NCBI RefSeq assembly: GCF_020741395.1
Contig: NZ_DYZA01000139.1
Location: forward strand, 1-14,294
DNA from: Mailhella massiliensis
GTDB taxonomy: Bacteria > Desulfobacterota > Desulfovibrionia > Desulfovibrionales > Desulfovibrionaceae
DNA: 14,294 nucleotides
Reading direction: 5' to 3'
Part shown: positions 6,266-13,210 of the stretch, piece by piece
How the letters are laid out: every line of letters begins with the position of its first letter
Position numbering within the stretch: the stretch's first letter is position 1
The notes under the pieces: generated by a model
What the model was told of the DNA's origin: nothing
The model's input: only the letters and a program-made list of their open reading frames with translations
The model's database searches: none
Translations under genes and position numbers: made by a program

Positions 6266-7687
6266 ATGGGAGGATTCTTCGGAGCCATTTCTCAAGAGGA
6301 CTGCGTCCTGGACATATTCTTCGGCGTGGACTACCACTCCCACCTCGGCACACGCCGGGGCGGCATGGCCATCTACGACCCGAAGCTCGGGTTCCAGCGT
6401 CAGATTCACGATATTGAGAACACCCCCTTCCGGACCAAGTTCGAGAAGGATTTGTCCGAGTTCCAGGGATGCAGCGGCATAGGCTGCATCAGCGATATCG
6501 ACCCGCAGCCTCTTCTGGTGCGCTCCCATCTGGGACTGTACGCCATATGCACCGTCGGCATCATCAATAACGCCGAACAGCTGGTGCGCGAGTACTTTTC
6601 CGACCACGGCCATCAGTTCATGGCCACAGGCTCCGGCAAGGTCAACCCTACGGAGCTGGTGGCTGCGCTCATCAATCAAGAAGACGATATCGTCGCAGGC
6701 ATACGCCACGCTCAGGACACCATCGAAGGCTCCATGACCATTCTGCTTCTCACGGAGAAAGCCATTATCACCGCAAGAGACAGGATGGGCAGGCTGCCTG
6801 TGCACATCGGCAGGAGCCGCACGGGCTACAGCGTATCCTTCGAGTCTTTCGCCTATCACAAGCTGGGCTATGAAGACGCCTATGAGCTCGGCCCCAGCGA
6901 AATCGTGCGCATCACGGCCGAAGGGTTCGAAACACTCTCTCCTGCAGAAAAGCCCATGAAAATCTGCGCTTTTCTCTGGACATACTACGGTTACCCCAAC
7001 TCCAACTACGAAGGGGTGAACGTGGAGCTCATGCGTTACCGCAACGGCGAAATCATGGCGCGCGACGAAGTGGCCCGCGGTACCCTGCCCGACGTGGACC
7101 ATGTGGCGGGCGTACCCGATTCCGGGACGCCTCACGCCATAGGCTACGCCAACCGCTGCAAGCTGCCCTTCGCACGGCCCTTCGTAAAGTACACGCCCAC
7201 CTGGCCGCGCTCCTTCATGCCCGCCAACCAGGCCGTGCGCAACCAGGTGGCCAAGATGAAGCAGATTCCCGTGCCGGAGCTCATCCAGGGCAAGAAACTC
7301 CTTTTTGTGGACGACTCCATCGTGCGCGGCACGCAGCTTCGGGAAACCGTAGACTTTCTGTTCGCCTCGGGCGCCGGCGAAGTCCACATGCGCTCCGCCT
7401 GCCCGCCCATCATGTACAGCTGCAAGTACCTCAACTTCTCCCGCGGCAATTCCGATATGGACCTTCTGGCACGGCGCATCATTCAGGAGCTGGAAGGACA
7501 CGAGGGCCACAGGCACCTCGAGGAATACGCCGATGCCTCCACCGCCCGCGGCAAGAGCCTGCTCAAGGCCATCTGCCGCAAGATGGGCTTCGACTCGCTG
7601 GGCTATCAGTCGCTGGACGGGCTTCTGGAGGCCATCGGCATCGACAGGGAGAAGATCTGCACCTATTGCTGGAATGGAAAAGGATAA
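6266..7687 (+). CDS. purF: PurF-like PRPP amidotransferase with degenerate glutaminase domain
   Basis: PurF makes 5-phosphoribosylamine from PRPP and glutamine. This 473-residue homologue has an N-terminal Ntn-type glutaminase fold (about 1-220) and a C-terminal phosphoribosyltransferase domain with the PRPP loop FVDDSIVRGT (347-356) and VPDSG (283-287). C234, C386, C465 and C468 line up with the four [4Fe-4S] ligands known in Bacillus subtilis PurF. The glutaminase site is lost: the protein starts MGGFFG where MCG is expected, GHxRYST reads GIGCISD (71-77), and the NGN oxyanion segment reads VGI (97-99). The SD AGGAG (6251-6255) overlaps the purC stop. Context indicates a purine role; the nitrogen source is unclear. 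The symbol is by homology only. Confidence 0.85.
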   Translation: MGGFFGAISQEDCVLDIFFGVDYHSHLGTRRGGMAIYDPKLGFQRQIHDIENTPFRTKFEKDLSEFQGCSGIGCISDIDPQPLLVRSHLGLYAICTVGIINNAEQLVREYFSDHGHQFMATGSGKVNPTELVAALINQEDDIVAGIRHAQDTIEGSMTILLLTEKAIITARDRMGRLPVHIGRSRTGYSVSFESFAYHKLGYEDAYELGPSEIVRITAEGFETLSPAEKPMKICAFLWTYYGYPNSNYEGVNVELMRYRNGEIMARDEVARGTLPDVDHVAGVPDSGTPHAIGYANRCKLPFARPFVKYTPTWPRSFMPANQAVRNQVAKMKQIPVPELIQGKKLLFVDDSIVRGTQLRETVDFLFASGAGEVHMRSACPPIMYSCKYLNFSRGNSDMDLLARRIIQELEGHEGHRHLEEYADASTARGKSLLKAICRKMGFDSLGYQSLDGLLEAIGIDREKICTYCWNGKG

Positions 7688-7690
7688 GCC

Positions 7691-8728
7691 ATGAACAATT
7701 CCCACTCCGCATCCTATGCCGCCGCGGGCGTGAACATCGAAGCCGGCTATGAGGGCGTGCGCCTCATGAAGCGCCATGTCGAGCGCACCATGATCCCCGG
7801 CGTAGTGTCCGATATCGGCGGCTTCGGCGGCCTCTTCGAGCCCGACACTGCCGGCATGGCGCGCCCGGTGCTCGTTTCCGGCACCGACGGCGTAGGCACC
7901 AAGCAGCGCATCGCCCAGCTCATGGACAAACACGACACCGTGGGCATCGACTGCGTGGCCATGTGTGTGAACGATATCATCTGCTGCGGCGCAAAGCCCC
8001 TCTTCTTCCTCGACTACATTGCCATAGGGAAGAATGAACCGGAAAAGGTGGCCACGCTTGTTTCCGGCGTGGCCGAAGGCTGCGTTCAGGCGGGCTGCGC
8101 CCTCATCGGCGGCGAAACGGCCGAACATCCCGGAACCATGAAGGCCGACGACTACGACCTCGCGGGCTTTGCTGTGGGCGTGGTGGACAGGGAAAAGATC
8201 ATCGACCATACAAGCATGCGCGAAGGCGATATCATGCTCGCCCTGCCCTCTTCCGGGCTTCATTCCAACGGCTACTCCCTGGTGCGCAAAGTCTTCGACG
8301 TGGAGCACGCGGATCTTCACAGGTACTGCGAAGAACTCGGCACGACGCTGGGCGAGGCTCTGCTCACCCCCACCGTCATCTATGTAAAGGCCGTGCTCGC
8401 GGCCATAGCCGCAGCCGAGGTGCACGGCATAAGCCACATCACCGGCGGCGGATTCTATGAGAACATCCCCCGCTGCGTGCCCGACGGGCTTTCGGCAAAA
8501 GTGGAAAAGGCCGCCATACGCACCCCGGCCCTATTCCCCATGCTGCAGCGCGAGGGCAATATCCCCGAACGCGACATGTTCAACACCTACAACATGGGCG
8601 TGGGCATGACCGTCATCGTCTCGCGCGACACGGCGGACAAGGCCCTCGCCGCGCTGAAAAACGGGGGCTGCGAAGCCTATATCCTTGGAGAAATCGTTTC
8701 CGGCGAGGAAAAGGTCGTCCTCGCCTGA
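7691..8728 (+). CDS. purM: Phosphoribosylformylglycinamidine cyclo-ligase (AIR synthase)
   Basis: PurM closes the imidazole ring: FGAM plus ATP gives AIR. The 345-residue length is standard. Motifs seen are GTDGVGTK (64-71), MCVNDI (91-96), GGETAEHPG (140-148) and SSGLHSNGYS (187-196), all matching the PurM/PurL ATP-binding superfamily. The ATG is 3 nt after the purF-like stop, and AAAGGA (7679-7684) overlaps that stop as SD. Unlike the two genes before it, this protein looks conventional throughout. It acts directly after the product of purL, encoded next in the operon. Confidence 0.96.
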   Translation: MNNSHSASYAAAGVNIEAGYEGVRLMKRHVERTMIPGVVSDIGGFGGLFEPDTAGMARPVLVSGTDGVGTKQRIAQLMDKHDTVGIDCVAMCVNDIICCGAKPLFFLDYIAIGKNEPEKVATLVSGVAEGCVQAGCALIGGETAEHPGTMKADDYDLAGFAVGVVDREKIIDHTSMREGDIMLALPSSGLHSNGYSLVRKVFDVEHADLHRYCEELGTTLGEALLTPTVIYVKAVLAAIAAAEVHGISHITGGGFYENIPRCVPDGLSAKVEKAAIRTPALFPMLQREGNIPERDMFNTYNMGVGMTVIVSRDTADKALAALKNGGCEAYILGEIVSGEEKVVLA

Positions 8729-8733
8729 GGCAA

Positions 8734-8761
8734 GGCCGCGCCTGCGCAGGCGGGCGCGGCC
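8734..8761 (+). other. GC-rich intercistronic hairpin between purM and purL
   Basis: GGCCGCGCC (8734-8742) pairs perfectly with GGCGCGGCC (8753-8761) around a 10-nt loop, in the 85-nt gap between purM and purL. There is no T-run after it, so it is not an intrinsic terminator. It could stabilise or mark a processing point in the mRNA; that is inference. Confidence 0.5.
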
Positions 8762-8813
8762 CGGCTGTCCCTGCCGACATGCGGCGGCCTGCCCGCTGCA
8801 AAGGAATTCGAGA

Positions 8814-11800
8814 ATGGTAAGACGCATCTATGTAGAGAAAAAGCCCGCCCTGCGGCACGAAGCCGGAGCGCTGCTTGCCGAGCTTCGCACCCTGCTCGGC
8901 ATCTCTTCCCTTGCCGGGCTTCGGCTCATCAACCGCTACGATGTGGAAGGCCTGGATGAAGAAGCCTTCTTTCGCGCGGTGAAGACCGTCTTTTCCGAAC
9001 CGCAGGTCGACGATGTGAGCGAAGAGCTTCCTGCCGGCGATCATACGGCGTTTGCCGTGGAATACCTGCCCGGCCAGTTCGACCAGAGAGCCGACTCCGC
9101 GAGCCAGTGCATCCAGCTCATGACGCAGGGGGAGCGGCCCGCCGTGCGCACGGCGCGCGTCTTCCTGCTCTCAGGAGAACTTTCCGAAAACGATGTGGAA
9201 AAAATCAAGCGCTATCTCATCAACCCCGTGGAAGCGCGCGAAGCAAGCCTTGAACGCGTGGAGACCCTGCGCATGGAATACGAGCTGCCCACCGGCGTGA
9301 GCCGGGTGGAAGGCTTCACAGCCATGGATGAGGCCGCCCTGAAAGCGCTGCTCGACACGCTGGGCCTTGCCATGGATCTGGACGACCTCAAGTTTCTCCA
9401 GGCCCATTTCCGCGATGAGGAAAAGCGTGACCCCACCATCACGGAAGTGCGCGTGGTAGATACCTACTGGTCCGATCACTGCCGCCACACCACCTTTTCC
9501 ACACATATCGACTCCGCAGAGATTCTGGACGACGAGACCCTTGCGGCCTACAGGCGCTACCTTGCCGCCCGCGTGGAAGTGTACGGCGAAGAAAAGGCGT
9601 CCCTCCGTCCTCAGACACTCATGGACATGGCCACCATCGCGGCCAAGGCGTTGAAGAAGCGCGGCCTTCTCGGCAACATGGATCAGAGCGAGGAAATCAA
9701 CGCCTGCTCCATCCATGTCACGGCCACAGTGGACGGCGAGGAGCAGGACTGGCTGCTCATGTTCAAGAACGAAACGCACAACCATCCCACGGAAATCGAG
9801 CCCTTCGGCGGCGCGGCCACCTGCATCGGCGGCTGCATCCGCGATCCGCTCTCCGGCCGCGCCTATGTGTACCAGGCCATGCGCGTCACCGGCTGCGGCG
9901 ACCCGCGCACTCCTGTTGCCGAGACCATCCCGGGCAAGCTCCCCCAGCGCAAGCTGGCCCAGACCGCCGCGGCAGGCTATTCCTCCTACGGCAACCAGAT
10001 AGGGCTTGCCACGGGCATGGTTTCCGAAGTCTACCACAAGGGCTATGTGGCCAAGCATCTTGAAGTGGGAGCCGTAGTGGCCGCCGCCCCGGCTGCAAAC
10101 GTGGTGCGCGAGCGCCCCGCTCCCGGGGACGTAGTCATCCTTCTCGGCGGCCGCACAGGGCGCGACGGCATAGGCGGGGCTACCGGCTCTTCCAAGAGCC
10201 ACAACCGCAAATCCCTCGTGACCATGGCCTCGGAAGTGCAGAAGGGCAACGCGCCGGAAGAGCGCAAGATACAGCGCCTTTTCCGCGACGGCAACGTCAC
10301 GCGGCTCATCAAGCGCTGCAACGACTTCGGCGCGGGCGGCGTATCCGTGGCCATAGGCGAGCTCGCCCCCGGCCTGGAAATCCGCCTCGACGCGGTACGC
10401 AAGAAATACGAAGGCCTGGACGGCACGGAACTTGCCATTTCCGAATCGCAGGAACGCATGGCCTGCGTGGTGGCCGCAAAGGATGCCGCCGCTTTCATCG
10501 CCGCTGCGGAAAAGGAAAACCTGGAAGCCTATCAGGTGGCGGAAGTCACGGCAGCGCCGCGCATGGTCATGAAGTGGCAGGGAAAGACCATAGTGAACCT
10601 CTCCCGCGCCTTCCTCGATACCAACGGAGCTTCCAAGCATACCTGCGTGAAGGTTCCCGCCAAGGACCGCACCCTCATGGACGCACCTGCGGCCTCCAGC
10701 CTGCGCGGGACTGCCTCCTGCCTGAAATGCGCTTCCCGCCGGGGCCTTGCCGAACGCTTCGACTCCACCATCGGCGCAGGCTCCGTGCTCATGCCCTTCG
10801 GCGGTGTGCGTCAGCGCACTCCCGCTCAGGCCATGGCCGCGCTCCTGCCCGTGCTTCCCGGCCAGGAAACCGACGACTGCTCCGTCATGGCCTGGGGCTT
10901 CGATGCGGATCAGATGAGCCTTGATCCCTACAGGGGCGCATACCGCTCCGTGGTCAGCTCCGTGGCCCGTCTCGTCGCCGCAGGTTGCGATTACCATAAA
11001 GCCTATCTCTCCCTTCAGGAATATTTTGAAAAACTGCGCGATGAGCCGGAACGCTGGGGCAAGCCCTTCTCCGCCCTGCTCGGCGCGCTGGACGCCCAGC
11101 TCGGCCTCGGCGTGGCGGCCATAGGCGGCAAGGACTCCATGTCCGGCTCCTTCCTCGACATGGACGTGCCCCCTACCCTCATTTCCTTCGCCATTGCCCC
11201 GGCAAAGGCCGGGGACATACTCTCCCCCGAATTCAAGGAAGCGGGGCATCCCGTGTACCTCTTCGCCCCTGAAAGTGAAGAGGCTGAAGCCCTCAAAGCC
11301 TGCTGGGACGACGTTGCCGCCCTGAGGGAAAAAGGTGTGGTCAGAGCTGCATGGGCCGTGGAAAACAGCGTGGCGGAAGCTGTGATGAACATGTCCTTCG
11401 GCAACGGAACAGGCTTTGCCGCAAGCATTGACGAAGCGTGGTACAAGCCCATGCCCGGGGCCATTGTGGCGGAACTTTCCGAAGAAGCCGCAACAGGCCG
11501 CAAGATAGGCTTCACCACTGACGACGGCATGGTCAGCCTCGGTGCGGACATCGCATCCGTGGACGAGCTTCTCGCCCTGAATGAAGGTGTGCTGGAAGGC
11601 ATTTATCCTAACCGCACGGCAGAGGACGCATCCCCCGTGCCCGTGATCGCTTCGGATAAGGCTCCCGTGGCCGTGCCCCGCGTGGGCGTAGCCAGGCCAA
11701 AGGTGCTCATCCCCGTATTCCCGGGCACCAACTGCGAATACGACAGCGCCCGCGCCGTACTCCGCGCAGGGCTTGAGCCTGAAATCATGGTGCTGCGCAA

Positions 11801-12494
11801 CCAGTCCGCCGCAGAAGTCTCGGAATCGGCCGCGCGCTTTGCCCGCTCCGCGCGTGAAAGCCACATCATTTTCGTGCCCGGCGGCTTCTCCGGCGGCGAC
11901 GAACCGGAAGGTTCCGGCAAGTTCATCACCGCCTTCTTCCGCAACCCCGAAGTAGCGGACGCCACCATGCGCCTGCTCAGGGAACGCGACGGCCTCATGC
12001 TCGGCATCTGCAACGGCTTCCAGGCGCTCATCAAGCTCGGTCTCGTGCCCTACGGGGAAATCATCGACACCGACGAGAAATGCCCCACCCTCACCTTCAA
12101 CGTCATAGGCCGTCACCAGTCGAAGATCACGCGCACCCGCGTCTGCTCCCGCCTCTCTCCGTGGCTGCAGCGCGCGAACGTGGGCGATATCGTTTCCGTT
12201 CCCGTTTCCCACGGCGAAGGGCGCTTCCTGTGCGAACCTTCCCTGCTGGAAAAGCTGAGAGCGGGCGGCCAGATCGCCACGCAGTATGTGGACCTTGAAG
12301 GGCAGCCCTCCATGGACGTGGACTTCAACCCCAACGGTTCCGTATGGGCCATAGAGGGCATCACCTCGCCCGACGGCCGCGTGCTCGGCAAAATGGGCCA
12401 TTCCGAACGCACGGGGGCCGGCCTCTACAAGAACGTGCCCGGCGATTACGACCTGCACCTCTTTGAATCGGCCAAAGACTACTTCAGCCTCTAA
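8814..12494 (+). CDS. purL: Phosphoribosylformylglycinamidine (FGAM) synthase, single-chain
   Basis: This enzyme converts FGAR, glutamine and ATP to FGAM. The ATG at 8814 is preceded by AAGGA (8801-8805); the open frame extends upstream but only through the hairpin and the purM end. The 1226-residue protein has a PurS-like N-terminus (starting MVRRIYVEKK), two PurM-like ATP-binding halves with HNHPTEIEPFGG from residue 322, and a C-terminal class I glutaminase. The glutaminase triad is visible: C1066 in GICNGFQ, with H1196 and E1198 in GHSERTGAG. The architecture and size fit the second clade of single-chain FGAM synthases described from Clostridia, Bifidobacteria and Streptococcus. Its glutaminase is intact, in contrast to the PurF-like protein upstream. 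Last gene of the operon. Confidence 0.96.
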   Translation: MVRRIYVEKKPALRHEAGALLAELRTLLGISSLAGLRLINRYDVEGLDEEAFFRAVKTVFSEPQVDDVSEELPAGDHTAFAVEYLPGQFDQRADSASQCIQLMTQGERPAVRTARVFLLSGELSENDVEKIKRYLINPVEAREASLERVETLRMEYELPTGVSRVEGFTAMDEAALKALLDTLGLAMDLDDLKFLQAHFRDEEKRDPTITEVRVVDTYWSDHCRHTTFSTHIDSAEILDDETLAAYRRYLAARVEVYGEEKASLRPQTLMDMATIAAKALKKRGLLGNMDQSEEINACSIHVTATVDGEEQDWLLMFKNETHNHPTEIEPFGGAATCIGGCIRDPLSGRAYVYQAMRVTGCGDPRTPVAETIPGKLPQRKLAQTAAAGYSSYGNQIGLATGMVSEVYHKGYVAKHLEVGAVVAAAPAANVVRERPAPGDVVILLGGRTGRDGIGGATGSSKSHNRKSLVTMASEVQKGNAPEERKIQRLFRDGNVTRLIKRCNDFGAGGVSVAIGELAPGLEIRLDAVRKKYEGLDGTELAISESQERMACVVAAKDAAAFIAAAEKENLEAYQVAEVTAAPRMVMKWQGKTIVNLSRAFLDTNGASKHTCVKVPAKDRTLMDAPAASSLRGTASCLKCASRRGLAERFDSTIGAGSVLMPFGGVRQRTPAQAMAALLPVLPGQETDDCSVMAWGFDADQMSLDPYRGAYRSVVSSVARLVAAGCDYHKAYLSLQEYFEKLRDEPERWGKPFSALLGALDAQLGLGVAAIGGKDSMSGSFLDMDVPPTLISFAIAPAKAGDILSPEFKEAGHPVYLFAPESEEAEALKACWDDVAALREKGVVRAAWAVENSVAEAVMNMSFGNGTGFAASIDEAWYKPMPGAIVAELSEEAATGRKIGFTTDDGMVSLGADIASVDELLALNEGVLEGIYPNRTAEDASPVPVIASDKAPVAVPRVGVARPKVLIPVFPGTNCEYDSARAVLRAGLEPEIMVLRNQSAAEVSESAARFARSARESHIIFVPGGFSGGDEPEGSGKFITAFFRNPEVADATMRLLRERDGLMLGICNGFQALIKLGLVPYGEIIDTDEKCPTLTFNVIGRHQSKITRTRVCSRLSPWLQRANVGDIVSVPVSHGEGRFLCEPSLLEKLRAGGQIATQYVDLEGQPSMDVDFNPNGSVWAIEGITSPDGRVLGKMGHSERTGAGLYKNVPGDYDLHLFESAKDYFSL

Positions 12495-12495
12495 A

Positions 12496-12534
12496 AGAAA
12501 AGCCGGGGGAGATGCTTCCCCGGCTTTTCTTCCT
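12496..12534. terminator. Bidirectional intrinsic terminator between purL and the minus-strand genes
   Basis: AGAAAAGCCGGGG (12496-12508) pairs perfectly with CCCCGGCTTTTCT (12518-12530), a 13-bp stem with a 9-nt loop. The A-rich left and T-rich right sides give a U-rich tail on both strands (CTTTTCTTCC on plus, CTTTTCTTTTAG on minus). It starts 2 nt after the purL stop and lies about 65 nt beyond the stop of the convergent radical SAM gene, so it can end both operons. Confidence 0.9.
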
Positions 12535-12595
12535 GTCCGGCCGGGGCGGGCGTCGGCTCCGCCGCCCGCGTAAACAAATACCCTTTCGAGCTTTT

Positions 12596-13186
12596 TCAGG
12601 AGATGCGGCGTTTTTTCCCCTCAAAAAAAGAAGTGATGCACGCCCATGCGCGCCTGTCGGGAATACCGACAAGAAGCGTCCCGTCGCCCTCATCGTGAAG
12701 TTCCAGCCTGCGCGGGTACGTTTCCAGGGCTGATACGGAGAGCCCTTCCTTCAAAGCGATGATCCGCTGATTGTCGCTGCCGCGCAGCCCTGCCCCCGTA
12801 TTGGCCTCTTCTTTATACTCGCCGTCAATGAGCACATCTATATATGGCAGAAGAAGCTCGGCATCAGGGTCTCCGCAAAGTTCCTCATATCTGTTGCCCG
12901 TAAAACAGATGACGTTTCCCCTGTGAGGCAGGAGGGAAAGAAAGGCGGCAAGCTGCGGCGCCTGCAGAAAAGGCTCGCCGCCGGAAAGCGTAATTCCGTC
13001 AAACACCATTCCGGCACAGCGCCCGGCAAACTCTTCAGGGGAAAACAGCATGGCCGGGCGCAGCGCCTGCCATTCCGGTGCAATACAGCCGGGGCAGCGC
13101 CGCTTGCAGCCCTGAACCCATATGCACAGCCGCCTACCGGGCCCAAGGATATCCGTCGCTACCCGATATGCGGCAACATTCAGCAT
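12596..13186 (-). CDS. NrdG-like radical SAM / 4Fe-4S single-cluster protein
   Basis: This small radical SAM protein of 196 residues (from the ATG at 13186) binds a [4Fe-4S] cluster through C27, C31 and C34 in GCKRRCPGC and has the SAM-contacting GGE motif in SGGEPF (68-73). GPGRRLCIWVQGC and LRGSDNQRI resemble anaerobic ribonucleotide reductase activases (NrdG). An in-frame GTG at 13207 would add seven residues but lacks an SD; GGGA lies 8 nt before the ATG, and MLNVAAY looks like a natural family start. No glycyl-radical reductase (NrdD) or other obvious substrate enzyme is nearby. It follows a coiled-coil gene by a short gap on the same strand and is probably cotranscribed. Substrate unknown; an orphan activase or peptide-modifying radical SAM enzyme are alternatives. 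Confidence 0.82.
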   Translation of the reverse strand: MLNVAAYRVATDILGPGRRLCIWVQGCKRRCPGCIAPEWQALRPAMLFSPEEFAGRCAGMVFDGITLSGGEPFLQAPQLAAFLSLLPHRGNVICFTGNRYEELCGDPDAELLLPYIDVLIDGEYKEEANTGAGLRGSDNQRIIALKEGLSVSALETYPRRLELHDEGDGTLLVGIPDRRAWACITSFFEGKKRRIS

Positions 13187-13210
13187 GCCGGCATCCCATG
13201 AGAACACGGC

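Noticed and set aside
6161..8437. Minus-strand open frame of about 758 codons opposite the purF-like gene and purM
   Set aside because: It has the same shadow composition, lacks an SD or recognisable domain, and crosses three well-supported plus-strand genes.
9171..12458. Very long minus-strand open frame (about 1095 codons) opposite purL
   Set aside because: It is the mirror of purL in GC-rich DNA with biased third positions. Its product is a His/Gly/Ala/Val-rich string with no family features, and purL has full conserved motifs.
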